A model generated the notes under the pieces. It worked only from the letters and a program-made list of their open reading frames with translations, searched no databases and had not been told where the DNA came from. A stretch of DNA of 64,000 nt. It comes from Pandoraea anapnoica (GTDB lineage: Bacteria; Pseudomonadota; Gammaproteobacteria; Burkholderiales; Burkholderiaceae). Positions 19,089 through 27,061 of this stretch are shown piece by piece (the stretch's first letter is position 1; the number at the start of each line of letters is the position of its first letter). The position numbers were made by a program, and so were the translations under genes. Where the stretch lies: positions 62,001-126,000 of the forward strand of contig NZ_CABPSP010000015.1 of NCBI RefSeq assembly GCF_902459765.1. Direction: 5' to 3'.

Positions 19089-20846
19089 TCAACCGAACAG
19101 GCCATGCAAATACCAGGCAGCGTCTGTCCCTTTCACGGGGCGCTCCCGAAATACCCACAGTAACGCCCCCGTCTTGTCCGCCGCGATGAAGTAATCGCGC
19201 GTGACCGTGCCCGGCTCCCACCAGCCGGCCTCGATACGCTCCGGGCCGCTCACCAGTTGCAACGGCCCCTGCCGCCATGGACGCTCCTGCTGCATGCTGA
19301 GTCGCTGGGGCGCATCGAGCAGCCACGCCGGACGCGGCGGCAGTGCGCTCACGGTATCCGGCAGATGACGGTTCGACGCAGACGTCGCCCCAGCCTCCGC
19401 ACTCACACCCGCATTCACTCCTGCATTCACTCCATAAGGCACGCTCACGAACGCCGCCTCGGGACGATGATCTCCACGCACCTGCAAACGCCGCACGTGT
19501 TCATCTCCCAGACGCGCCGCGACGCGCTCCATCAATTGCACGAAATCCTGTCGCTCGCGCCCCGGCTCGGGCAGCAGCGAACCGCTTTGCGGAACATGCT
19601 GTGCCGTCTGCGTGACATCGAGCCGCAATGTCAGCACCGGCGCGACCAACGGAGAACGTGCCAGTCGTTCCTTGCAGAGCGACAGCAAGTGCGCCGGTGC
19701 GGCGCTCGCTTCGGCCAGACGGATGTCGAAACGCGTCGGCGCCAGGGTCTCCCGGCCAAGCGGCTCGTGTTCGAGAATCAGCGTCAATGCCTGCGTGGCC
19801 AGTTGCCCCGCGGCGAGCCATCCCGTCAGTTGCGCGAGCAGACGGCGCAAGCCGAACAGCAAGACTTCGACGTCGTGCGTGAGCGACGGCAATGGCAACA
19901 CGGCTTCGAAATGCGGCGGCGCGCGATACCACGCCGGCGCTTCCGGCGCTTCGCCATAGGCGCGAGAAAGCGATGCGGGCAACGCGGCGCCGCAGCGACG
20001 TCTCACGCCCGCCGACGGCAGTGCACGCAATTCGCTCAACGTCGCGCAACCGATCTGGGCGAGCCAGTCGAGCCACGGCTGCGCTTCGGGCAGCAACGCC
20101 ACCGGGAGCGGATCGAGTTGCGCCGGTAGCCCCGCCAATGGCGGCGGCAGCAATGGCTCGGGATGCCACGGCGACGAGGATGACAAGGATGACGACGCCG
20201 AAGACGACAGCGATAGCGCCGCCCCGGACGTCGCCCCCGCTGCCGACTTCGTCACCGGCACGATCGAGCGACGTGATGCACGCGACTTCATCGCTGCCTG
20301 CATGTCCTGAGACGTCGGCGCATGAGGATCGACGCGTGTCGGCACAGCCAGCGCGGCGCGGGCGAGCAGCGTTGCCGCACTGGCCGTCGCGGCAATACCC
20401 AGCGATGCCCGGTGCCCGAGCGACTCGGCACTTTCCAGCACCTGTGCCGCCAGCGACGCCAATCCACCAAACAGACGCAAACTCGGCGCGACGTCGATCA
20501 ATACACACTGCGGCGCGGCAATCGCCACATCGGGACCAAAACGCAACAACGCCAACGCCAGCGCTTCAAGCGCAAGCGCCTCGGCGGCTTCGTCGCGATC
20601 GTGAAACCGCGCCTGTGGCAAGAGCGCGAGAACACCCCCGCGACGCATGCCCGGTTGCACACCCGCCGCCTGCGCCGCCTCGCTCGCCTGCCAGACACGC
20701 GACTGCGCCAGCACAACCGTCGTGTCGGCTTGCGCGTCGCTCGCTCCTGCCTGCCCGTCAGCCAGTATGCGCGACGGGAGTGACGTGAGCGGAGAGGCGA
20801 TCTCGAGCGCCAGACAGGGCAGATGCAGGGCGATCCAGCAGGCCAT
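19089..20846 (-). CDS. imuB: ImuB, Y-family polymerase-like accessory protein of the SOS mutasome
   Basis: 585 aa. Homologues begin with a short M-x-W-I-A-L-H-L-P string, so I start at the ATG at 20846 (MACWIALHLPCLALEIA). The Y-family fold is recognisable but ImuB proteins lack the catalytic acidic residues. They serve as a hub linking the beta clamp, ImuA and DnaE2. Ser/Ala-rich linkers at about 215-250 look lineage-specific. The C-terminus ends PVKGTDAAWYLHGLFG, usual for the family. Its start lies inside the imuA 3' end (89-nt overlap) and dnaE2 follows after 21 nt. Confidence 0.9.
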   Translation of the reverse strand: MACWIALHLPCLALEIASPLTSLPSRILADGQAGASDAQADTTVVLAQSRVWQASEAAQAAGVQPGMRRGGVLALLPQARFHDRDEAAEALALEALALALLRFGPDVAIAAPQCVLIDVAPSLRLFGGLASLAAQVLESAESLGHRASLGIAATASAATLLARAALAVPTRVDPHAPTSQDMQAAMKSRASRRSIVPVTKSAAGATSGAALSLSSSASSSLSSSSPWHPEPLLPPPLAGLPAQLDPLPVALLPEAQPWLDWLAQIGCATLSELRALPSAGVRRRCGAALPASLSRAYGEAPEAPAWYRAPPHFEAVLPLPSLTHDVEVLLFGLRRLLAQLTGWLAAGQLATQALTLILEHEPLGRETLAPTRFDIRLAEASAAPAHLLSLCKERLARSPLVAPVLTLRLDVTQTAQHVPQSGSLLPEPGRERQDFVQLMERVAARLGDEHVRRLQVRGDHRPEAAFVSVPYGVNAGVNAGVSAEAGATSASNRHLPDTVSALPPRPAWLLDAPQRLSMQQERPWRQGPLQLVSGPERIEAGWWEPGTVTRDYFIAADKTGALLWVFRERPVKGTDAAWYLHGLFG

Positions 20847-21672
20847 GCGAGACTCCGGAAGCAGAAACAAAAGACACCGTAGACGGCACGGGTGACGGCG
20901 CCGGATCGGGCTGGGCATGCAGCGGCGTTTCGTCGTCTGCGCCCCTTGCCAGCGATTGCGGCGCACGCGTATAGGGCGCAGGTAACGTCAGCCAGAGCGG
21001 TTCGGCACGAGGCGGTCCACGACGCTTATGAAACTGCACGCCGAGGCGGCTACCCTCTGCGACGACCAGTCCCAGCCGTAATGGCGCTGCGGACGCGGTC
21101 GACACAGCCGCCGGCGGACGCATCACCCAGGTCAGTGTTTCGCCACCGCCAGCAGCCACCTGAAGCCGCCGAAGCTGCTCGGGTGTCGCGGCCGGCAGCC
21201 AGGTCAGCACCGCCCCGCAGCACGCACTCCTGAGCGCCTGCTCGGCGCACCACAGCATGTCGCGGTCCTCGGGCTTCATGCCCTGCGCCCCGCGCCGCAC
21301 CCGGGAGGTACGCGTCGGCCGGGACGCCGGGGACGCCGCATAAGCCGGACGCATCACCACGCTCAACCACCGCAGATCGATGCCCCACCCCGCCAGCGCC
21401 GGGGCATAGGGCAGCATCGGCGGTGCAATCACCATGACCGGCTTTCCTGCCTGCGTCAGATCGCGCAACGCCGGTGCCAGCAAACGCCATTCACCGATGC
21501 CCGGACGATCGCTCAGCAGTTCCGTCACCGCGCCATGCGGCCACCCCGAGCCAGGCAGCTCGGCGTCGAGCGCGGCGAAACCGGTGGTGTGGCCAGCGCG
21601 ATGGCAATGCGCCAGCTCACTGGCACGCCATAGCCCGGCAGGCAGAGGGGAGGAAAGCGGCAGGGTCATCAT
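20758..21672 (-). CDS. imuA: ImuA, RecA-like SOS mutagenesis protein
   Basis: 304 aa, first gene of the LexA-regulated translesion cassette. The N-terminal part matches ImuA (LWRASELAHC, then GFAALDAELPGSGWPHGAVTELL, as in RecA/SulA-like proteins). It is thought to modulate RecA and bind ImuB. The proline-rich C-terminal 35 residues are encoded in the 89 nt that overlap imuB in another frame. Two tandem ATGs exist at 21672 and 21669. The LexA box begins only 10 nt upstream of the first one, so the mRNA leader must be very short. Confidence 0.9.
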   Translation of the reverse strand: MMTLPLSSPLPAGLWRASELAHCHRAGHTTGFAALDAELPGSGWPHGAVTELLSDRPGIGEWRLLAPALRDLTQAGKPVMVIAPPMLPYAPALAGWGIDLRWLSVVMRPAYAASPASRPTRTSRVRRGAQGMKPEDRDMLWCAEQALRSACCGAVLTWLPAATPEQLRRLQVAAGGGETLTWVMRPPAAVSTASAAPLRLGLVVAEGSRLGVQFHKRRGPPRAEPLWLTLPAPYTRAPQSLARGADDETPLHAQPDPAPSPVPSTVSFVSASGVSHGLLDRPASALSGARDRLSAHVTPVAHTG

Positions 21673-21681
21673 GCGCCCGAA

Positions 21682-21701
21682 TACTGTATAAATATACAGT
21701 A
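21682..21701. promoter_or_regulatory. LexA (SOS) box shared by imuA and mntH
   Basis: TACTGTATAAATATACAGTA matches the enterobacterial consensus CTG-N10-CAG with one central mismatch to the ideal alternating AT. It lies 10 nt upstream of imuA and 31 nt upstream of the first mntH start, between divergent genes. Confidence 0.95.
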
Positions 21702-21732
21702 TAGCAGTTCATTTGCCGTCGACAGCATCTTC

Positions 21733-23127
21733 ATGGCCGCCTCATTACACCAATCGCGCTTGCGGGCAAACGCCGGCCCGGCTAACGTGAGCGTCATTGC
21801 ACGCACCCCACTCCTCATGCCGCTCCCGACCACTGCCACCGCTCCCTTCTGCCCCTCCGAGGTCAAAGGCAGCATCGTCATCGACGCGCGTCAGTCGCGC
21901 TGGACCAAACTCAAACGCTTCGCCGGCCCCGGACTGCTCGTCGCCATCGGCTACATGGATCCCGGCAACTGGGCGACGGACATTCAGGCAGGATCGCAAT
22001 TCGGTTACTCGCTGCTTTGGGTCGTGGCGCTCTCGAGTCTCGCCGCCATCTTCCTGCAGATGCTGGCAGCGCGTCTGGGACTGGTCGCCGGACGCGATCT
22101 TGCGCAGGCCAGCTACGAACGCTACGGCCGCACAGGCCGTTTCGTCCAATGGATCACGGCCGAAATTTCCATCATTGCGTGCGATATCGCCGAAGTGCTC
22201 GGCTGCGCACTGGCCTTCAAGCTGCTGCTGGGCGTGCCCATCGCGTGGGGGATCGTGCTCACCGCGCTCGACACGATGATCGTGCTGGGACTACAGGGCA
22301 AAGGCTTCCGTCAGATCGAAGCCATCGTTTTCGGATTGATCGGCACGATGGCGTTCTGTTTCATCGCGCAGGTCGCGATGGTGCCGCCCGACTGGCACGC
22401 GGTGGCCGCGGGTCTTGTCCCGGGCGCACCCAGTCACGACCGGCGCGACGCCATCGTACTGGCGCTGGGCATCGTCGGCGCGACGATCATGCCGCACAAC
22501 CTGTACCTGCACTCTTCCGTCGTGCAGACCCGGCGGGTCGTCGGCGGCAAGCGCGGCGACGTGCACGACACACTCGCGTTAGTGCGCATCGATACCTGGG
22601 TCTCGCTGCTGATCGCCATGTGCGTGAATGCGGCCATTCTGATTCTTGCTGGCTCTGTCTTTCATGCCAGCGGTCAGACCAACGTCACCGATATCGAGCA
22701 GGCGTATCAGTTGATTACGCCGATTGCAGGGGGTGCGGCCGCCTTTATGTTCGGCATCGCCCTGCTCGCTTCGGGGCAAAGTTCGACACTGACGGGCACC
22801 ATCGCCGGGCAAGTCATCATGGACGGCTTTCTGCACATGAAGATTCCGTGCTATCAGCGTCGGCTGATTACGCGCGGACTCGCGCTCGTGCCCGCGCTCA
22901 TCGGGGTGCTGTGGCTTGGCGACGGCGCGGTGGGCAAACTGCTCGTGTGGAGTCAGGTGCTGCTCAGCCTGCAACTGCCGTTTGCCATGTGGCCGCTCAT
23001 TCGCTCGGTCAGCGATGCGCGCGTGATGAATGGCAATACGATCGGGCGCCCCACACAAATGTTCGCGTGGTGCCTTTTTGCCGTCATCACTGCGACCAAT
23101 CTGTTGCTGATCTTCGGGCTGGACTGA
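21733..23127 (+). CDS. mntH: Nramp-family divalent metal (Mn2+/Fe2+) transporter MntH
   Basis: 464-aa inner-membrane proton-coupled importer with about 11 hydrophobic segments. The metal-binding first helix has the invariant DPGN (GYMDPGNWATDIQAGSQFGY, about 75-94). TM6 carries MPHNLYLHSSVVQTR with the second conserved motif. The start is uncertain: 21733 gives a 55-residue leader before the conserved part, and the ATG at 21817 would shorten it by 28. No clear ribosome site was seen for either. Divergent from imuA with the LexA box between them, which is an unusual arrangement for this gene. Confidence 0.92.
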   Translation: MAASLHQSRLRANAGPANVSVIARTPLLMPLPTTATAPFCPSEVKGSIVIDARQSRWTKLKRFAGPGLLVAIGYMDPGNWATDIQAGSQFGYSLLWVVALSSLAAIFLQMLAARLGLVAGRDLAQASYERYGRTGRFVQWITAEISIIACDIAEVLGCALAFKLLLGVPIAWGIVLTALDTMIVLGLQGKGFRQIEAIVFGLIGTMAFCFIAQVAMVPPDWHAVAAGLVPGAPSHDRRDAIVLALGIVGATIMPHNLYLHSSVVQTRRVVGGKRGDVHDTLALVRIDTWVSLLIAMCVNAAILILAGSVFHASGQTNVTDIEQAYQLITPIAGGAAAFMFGIALLASGQSSTLTGTIAGQVIMDGFLHMKIPCYQRRLITRGLALVPALIGVLWLGDGAVGKLLVWSQVLLSLQLPFAMWPLIRSVSDARVMNGNTIGRPTQMFAWCLFAVITATNLLLIFGLD

Positions 23128-23206
23128 GAACGATCTGCTTGGCGCGGGGTATGTAGGACATGCGTAGGCCTCGCAACGCATCAATAGCGCGTGCTACCAT
23201 CAGCAC

Positions 23207-23249
23207 CCCTTACCAACTCTTACTACAAGCAATTTCAAATAGGTAAGGG
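23207..23249. repeat. Inverted repeat before the CsgG-like gene
   Basis: CCCTTACC (23207-23214) and GGTAAGGG (23242-23249) form perfect 8-bp arms 27 nt apart, 74 nt upstream of the GTG start. Possible leader stem or operator. Confidence 0.35.
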
Positions 23250-23322
23250 CTTCGGATGTCCGCATCGGAACGATGCCTCGACGCATCGTCCAGCGGGTGA
23301 CAACACACTCAGGGGTATCACC

Positions 23323-24006
23323 GTGCAGAAAAGGAAGTCCAGCATTGCGCTGCTCAGCGCTGCCATGCTCGCTATGGCCGTGCTCGGCGGTTGCGCCACC
23401 GAAAGCTCGCGTACCGTGGAAGTCGCCAAGGTTGAGAGTGCAAGCCGTCCGTACGTTGGCGTGCGCACGCCGATCGCTGTCGGCAAGTTCGACAACCGTT
23501 CCGCGTACATGCGCGGCGTTTTTTCCGATAACGTCGATCGCCTCGGCAGTCAGGCCAAGACGATTCTGATTACCCATCTGCAACAGACCCAGCGCTTCAA
23601 CGTGCTCGACCGCGACAACATGGCCGAGATCCGTCAGGAAGCCGACATCAAGAAGACGCAACAGACGCTCAAGGGCGCCGACTACGTGATCACCGGCGAT
23701 GTGGTCGAGTTCGGCCGCAAGGAAGTGGGCGACAAGCAACTCTTCGGCATTCTCGGCCGTGGCCGCGAGCAGATCGCTTACGCAAAGGTCAACCTGAACG
23801 TGGTCGATATCGCCACGTCGGAGGTTGTCTACTCGAGCGGCGGCGCGGGCGAATTCGCGCTCTCCAATCGCGAAGTCATCGGCTTCGGCGGCACTGCGGG
23901 CTACGACTCCACGCTCAATGGCAAGGTGCTTGACCTCGCCATGCGCGAAGCCGTCGACAAGCTCGTCGCCGGTATCGAGAGCGGTGCCTGGAAGCCGGGC
24001 AAGTAA
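23323..24006 (+). CDS. CsgG-family outer-membrane lipoprotein
   Basis: 227 aa from the GTG at 23323, which has AGGGG eight nt upstream. Type II signal peptide with lipobox LGGC, Cys24. The body matches the CsgG/HfaB family: VGKFDNRSAYMRG, then TILITHLQQTQRFNVLDRDNMAEIRQE and GADYVITGDVVEFGRKEVG. CsgG forms the curli secretion pore, but no csgA, csgB, csgE or csgF is present here. It heads a three-gene operon with DUF4810 and DUF799 lipoproteins, a conserved trio of unknown function in proteobacteria. Confidence 0.85.
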   Translation: MQKRKSSIALLSAAMLAMAVLGGCATESSRTVEVAKVESASRPYVGVRTPIAVGKFDNRSAYMRGVFSDNVDRLGSQAKTILITHLQQTQRFNVLDRDNMAEIRQEADIKKTQQTLKGADYVITGDVVEFGRKEVGDKQLFGILGRGREQIAYAKVNLNVVDIATSEVVYSSGGAGEFALSNREVIGFGGTAGYDSTLNGKVLDLAMREAVDKLVAGIESGAWKPGK

Positions 24007-24147
24007 GCGCACCGACACCCTTTTTTGCCGCATGCCGTAGCGCGTGATTCGTCACGTGCTCGACCTTGCACGTCACAGGCAAGCGCGTACCGACGCGCAG
24101 GTACCGAACGTGCAGGTCTCGGCATGCCCGTCAGGACTTCTATCGTC

Positions 24148-24561
24148 ATGAATCGCACATTCTCGTCCGGTCGCATCGACCGCATGGACGGCATCAACCG
24201 TTATGGTCGGATCGCCGTCGCAGCCATCGCCGGCAGCGTCATCCTCGCACTCTCCGGCTGCGCCACACCACCCAAGCCGCTGTACGACTGGGAAGGCTAC
24301 CAGCCGCAAGTCTACGAATACTTCAAGGGCGAATCGAAGGAAGCCCAGATCATTGCGCTGGAGCGCGATCTGGAGAAGATCAAGGCATCCAATCACGCTG
24401 CGCCCCCCGGGTATCACGCTCACCTCGGCCTGCTCTACGCCTCGGTCGGCAAGTCCGACAAGATGGTCGAAGAGTTCCAGACCGAAAAGCAACTGTTCCC
24501 CGAATCGGCCAGCTACATCGACTTCCTGCTTAAGAACAAGACCACGGAGGCCAAGCAATGA
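24148..24561 (+). CDS. DUF4810 domain lipoprotein
   Basis: 137 aa from the ATG at 24148, with lipobox ALSGC, Cys38. An in-frame ATG at 24184 would give a more usual 26-residue signal peptide. The mature region LYDWEGYQPQVYEYFKGE...PPGYHAHLGLLYASVGK is characteristic of DUF4810, a short TPR-like outer-membrane lipoprotein. Middle gene of the CsgG/DUF4810/DUF799 trio. Its stop overlaps the next start by ATGA. Confidence 0.82.
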   Translation: MNRTFSSGRIDRMDGINRYGRIAVAAIAGSVILALSGCATPPKPLYDWEGYQPQVYEYFKGESKEAQIIALERDLEKIKASNHAAPPGYHAHLGLLYASVGKSDKMVEEFQTEKQLFPESASYIDFLLKNKTTEAKQ

Positions 24562-25223
24562 TCGCCCGACTCTGCAAATGGATAGCGGTCGCTGCACTGG
24601 CCGCTGTGATGACCGGTTGCGCTGTGCATCAGGCCAAGCCGTATGACTACACTGCGTTCAAGGAAAGCAAGCCGAAGTCGATTCTGGTGCTGCCGCCGCT
24701 GAACGAGTCGCCGGATATCGACGCGACCTACAGCGTGCTCTCGCAAGTGACGGTGCCGCTGGGCGAAGCCGGTTACTACGTGATGCCGGTGACGCTGGTC
24801 GACGAGTCGTTCCGTCAGAACGGTCTGACCGTCGCCGGTGACATCCATCAGGTCAGCCCGGCCAAGCTGCGTGAAATCTTCGGTGCGGACGCTGCGCTCT
24901 ACATCAAGATCAATCAGTACGGCACGAAATACATGGTGCTCGACAGCGCTACCGTCGTGACAGTCTCGGCCGAACTCATCGATCTGCGCAACGGTGCGAA
25001 GCTGTGGAGCGGCGCAGCCAGCGCGTCGAACAATGAGGGCAATAACAGCGGTGGCGGCGGGTTGATCGGCATGCTGATCACGGCGGCCGTCAAGCAGATC
25101 GTCAACAGCGTGTCGAACGCCGGTTACACGGTCGCAGGCACAGCCAATGCCCGTCTGCTGTCCGCCGGACGTCCCAACGGCATGCTCTACGGTCCGCGTT
25201 CGCCGAAGTACGGCACTGACTGA
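24558..25223 (+). CDS. DUF799 (GNA1162-like) lipoprotein
   Basis: 221 aa. Type II signal peptide with VMTGC, Cys21. The mature protein reads KSILVLPPLNESPDIDATYSVLSQ and GADAALYIKINQYGTKY, matching DUF799, the family of Neisseria GNA1162. Start overlaps the DUF4810 stop by 4 nt (ATGA), indicating translational coupling. A Gly/Asn-rich loop (NNEGNNSGGGG) lies near 158-168. A terminator follows at 25239. Confidence 0.85.
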   Translation: MIARLCKWIAVAALAAVMTGCAVHQAKPYDYTAFKESKPKSILVLPPLNESPDIDATYSVLSQVTVPLGEAGYYVMPVTLVDESFRQNGLTVAGDIHQVSPAKLREIFGADAALYIKINQYGTKYMVLDSATVVTVSAELIDLRNGAKLWSGAASASNNEGNNSGGGGLIGMLITAAVKQIVNSVSNAGYTVAGTANARLLSAGRPNGMLYGPRSPKYGTD

Positions 25224-25238
25224 CGGGCAATTCGGGAG

Positions 25239-25264
25239 AAGTCCCGGTCAGTGCCGGGACTTTT
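25239..25264 (+). terminator. Rho-independent terminator of the lipoprotein trio
   Basis: AAGTCCCGG-TCAGTG-CCGGGACTT followed by TT, 16 nt after the stop codon. Confidence 0.75.
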
Positions 25265-25527
25265 CAAGACGCCTTGGAACACGACTGAGACGCGACCCAC
25301 GTCACCGCGAAGTCCAGCGCTTCACGGCGACGTGCCACACTGGGCAGATCGCACACTGTCACCTATAGTGGTAACGCATGACGCGGTCGGCATTCCCGAC
25401 CGCTCATCGCCCGGACCGATAGCGACACCCGCCGCAGCGCGGGGACAAAAGTGTCAGACGATGCGCCCGTCAGGTGTGCGCCTCGTCGGCTTGCGTATGT
25501 GTCGGCAAGCCTCGTCCGGGAGTCATC

Positions 25528-26013
25528 ATGGTTCACCGCTTCGCTTCTTCTATCCCCCAGTCCCCTCGCATCACCGCCCTCGCCGCGATCGCAGCCCTTC
25601 TCTGGTTGCCCGGACTCGCCGCCGCCGATCCGATGCATCTCTCCGACATCAAAAACGCCAACGGCCAGCAACTCAGTGTTGACGACTTGCGTTCGCTAAT
25701 GCCCGGCGCTCACATCACTAACGTTGTTCAGAACGGCAGCACACGCAAGTGGATCAACGAGTCCGGCGGATCGCTCAATGCAACGAGCGATAACAAAGGC
25801 AACATCGGATCGGGTGGACGCAGTGTGCAGGTCGCGCATGCGACCGGCACCTGGTCGGTCAACGACAACGGCTCGTATTGTGTGAATCTGGAATGGCGAG
25901 CACTCACCGAAAACTGGTGCCGCTTCATGTTCAAGGTGGGCGACAAATACTACGGCGTCACTTCTCTGGCCAACGGTGCGGCGATCGCGACCGAGTTCAG
26001 CATCGAGAAATGA
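25528..26013 (+). CDS. Secreted protein, DUF995-like
   Basis: 161 aa with a Sec signal peptide ending near LAAADP (about 33). The mature part has LSVDDLRSLMPGAHITNV, then GTWSVNDNGSYCVNLEWR and ENWCRFMFKVGDKYYGV. This is the LMPG...GTW...C...W-C arrangement of DUF995 periplasmic proteins of unknown role. Two cysteines probably form a disulfide. The ATG at 25528 has GGGAG upstream. The 260 nt before it contain no gene. Confidence 0.7.
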   Translation: MVHRFASSIPQSPRITALAAIAALLWLPGLAAADPMHLSDIKNANGQQLSVDDLRSLMPGAHITNVVQNGSTRKWINESGGSLNATSDNKGNIGSGGRSVQVAHATGTWSVNDNGSYCVNLEWRALTENWCRFMFKVGDKYYGVTSLANGAAIATEFSIEK

Positions 26014-26157
26014 CCCGTCCAGCAGGCGGACAAAAAACGCCCCGGGCTGCAAACAGCACCGGGGTGCGACTGCTCGCTGCGATTTCCGTCGTCAGCGAGG
26101 CAGTTGAGGTCGCCAGGACCGACGCGGCATCTCAATTCGGCGAACGTTTAACAATAG

Positions 26158-26172
26158 GAATGATTATCAATA
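26158..26172. promoter_or_regulatory. Fur-box-like sequence
   Basis: The core AATGATTATCAAT matches 11 of 13 positions of the Fur consensus core AATGATAATCATT. No iron gene is adjacent on either strand. Confidence 0.35.
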
Positions 26173-26407
26173 CGCTTTCTAAAGATAACGGATCAGGTAT
26201 CTGAGAATCGGGCGGCGACTTGAGGGCACATCAGTTGCGAATCAAGCGCTCATAAGGGTGAGGCCAGCCCTTGAGCACAGCCGTGCTGATCCACTCACTG
26301 AACCGTTGAGGAAGACCTATCAGTTTCAAGTCGGGAAGGGAATGAAGGAAGGCGGATGGCCGACAGCAAGGGACATGCGACGACGCGATGGCGATGCCGT
26401 AAACGAC

Positions 26408-26432
26408 AAAGCCCGCCAAAGTGGCGGGCTTG
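26408..26432 (-). terminator. Hairpin terminator downstream of the DUF3563 gene (two-way)
   Basis: GCCCGCC-ACTTT-GGCGGGC followed by TTTGTCGTTT on the minus strand. Lies 155 nt after the DUF3563 stop and could also stop plus-strand transcripts. Confidence 0.65.
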
Positions 26433-26587
26433 TGTGGCCAATCCCGGAACAGCGGGAATGGCATCCGGACTCACGGTTGGGCGCCGTCGCACGTCATCAC
26501 AACGATGACGGGAATCGCCCGATAAGACGATCGACTTGCCTGGTTGCGCCAGCAGCGACCGCTCGTCCGGAAGGACTTCTGACTTGC

Positions 26588-26728
26588 TTAGTAACCGGCG
26601 GTTTCAAGCGCGCGGATACGGTGTTCCAACTCAATGATGTCCTTCGACTCAGCCAGGAATGCTTCACGACGACGGCGCTCAGCAGTTTCAAACCAAGTGT
26701 TCACGACTTCAAACAGGGCGGCAAACAT
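26588..26728 (-). CDS. Small DUF3563-family protein (46 aa)
   Basis: Reading 47 codons on the minus strand gives a protein beginning MFAALFEVVNTWFETAERRR and ending RALETAGY. This matches DUF3563: a hydrophobic/aromatic N-terminus, then R-R-R-E-A-F-L-A-E-S-K-D and a charged ELEHRIRALE helix. The family consists of tiny conserved proteins of Burkholderiales with no known function. GGAG lies 8 nt before the ATG. A TATAAT at 26776-26781 and a terminator at 26408 complete a monocistronic unit. Confidence 0.85.
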   Translation of the reverse strand: MFAALFEVVNTWFETAERRRREAFLAESKDIIELEHRIRALETAGY

Positions 26729-26775
26729 GACGTTTCTCCAATTCATTAGTGTGCTGCATCGCAGCAGTGCTTCGC

Positions 26776-26781
26776 ATTATA
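26776..26781 (-). promoter_or_regulatory. -10 element of the DUF3563 gene
   Basis: TATAAT on the minus strand about 48 nt upstream of the start codon. It is embedded in an imperfect palindrome (TATATAGGG ... CCCCTATATG, 26778-26815) that may be an operator. No consensus -35 at 17 bp. Confidence 0.55.
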
Positions 26782-26966
26782 TAGGGTTTTCCCGTTAAGG
26801 GTTAGCCCCTATATGTGAAAAACCGACAAATTCTGCTAGAGCGCCACTTCGAATGCACTCAATTCCAATAAATTTATTTAAAAATCAATAACATAGAAAA
26901 AAACAACAGCATCAAAATGACCCACTGCGGCATGCCGCCGCACTGCGCAATCAAAATTCGAACGAC

Positions 26967-26991
26967 AAAAAAAGCGCCGCTGTTGCGGCGC
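26967..26991 (-). terminator. Rho-independent terminator downstream of cueR
   Basis: On the minus strand GCGCCGC-AACA-GCGGCGC followed by TTTTTTT, 70 nt after the cueR stop. Confidence 0.9.
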
Positions 26992-27061
26992 GTCATCCCG
27001 AAAAAAAGCTTGTCATGCGACGGATCCATACCGTCACATGACTGTCGCGACCTCGGTATCC

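Larger units (their letters stand above)
26014..26587. other. Gene-poor stretch with Fur-like site and hairpin
   Basis: No convincing protein gene. Contains a GC-rich dyad (26042-26068), a Fur-like site at 26158-26172 and a strong two-way hairpin at 26409-26431. Confidence 0.5.

Noticed and set aside
26231-26464. Possible 77-codon gene or remnant on the minus strand
   Set aside because: No ribosome site, runs through the hairpin at 26409, and no family recognised; a decayed fragment cannot be excluded.
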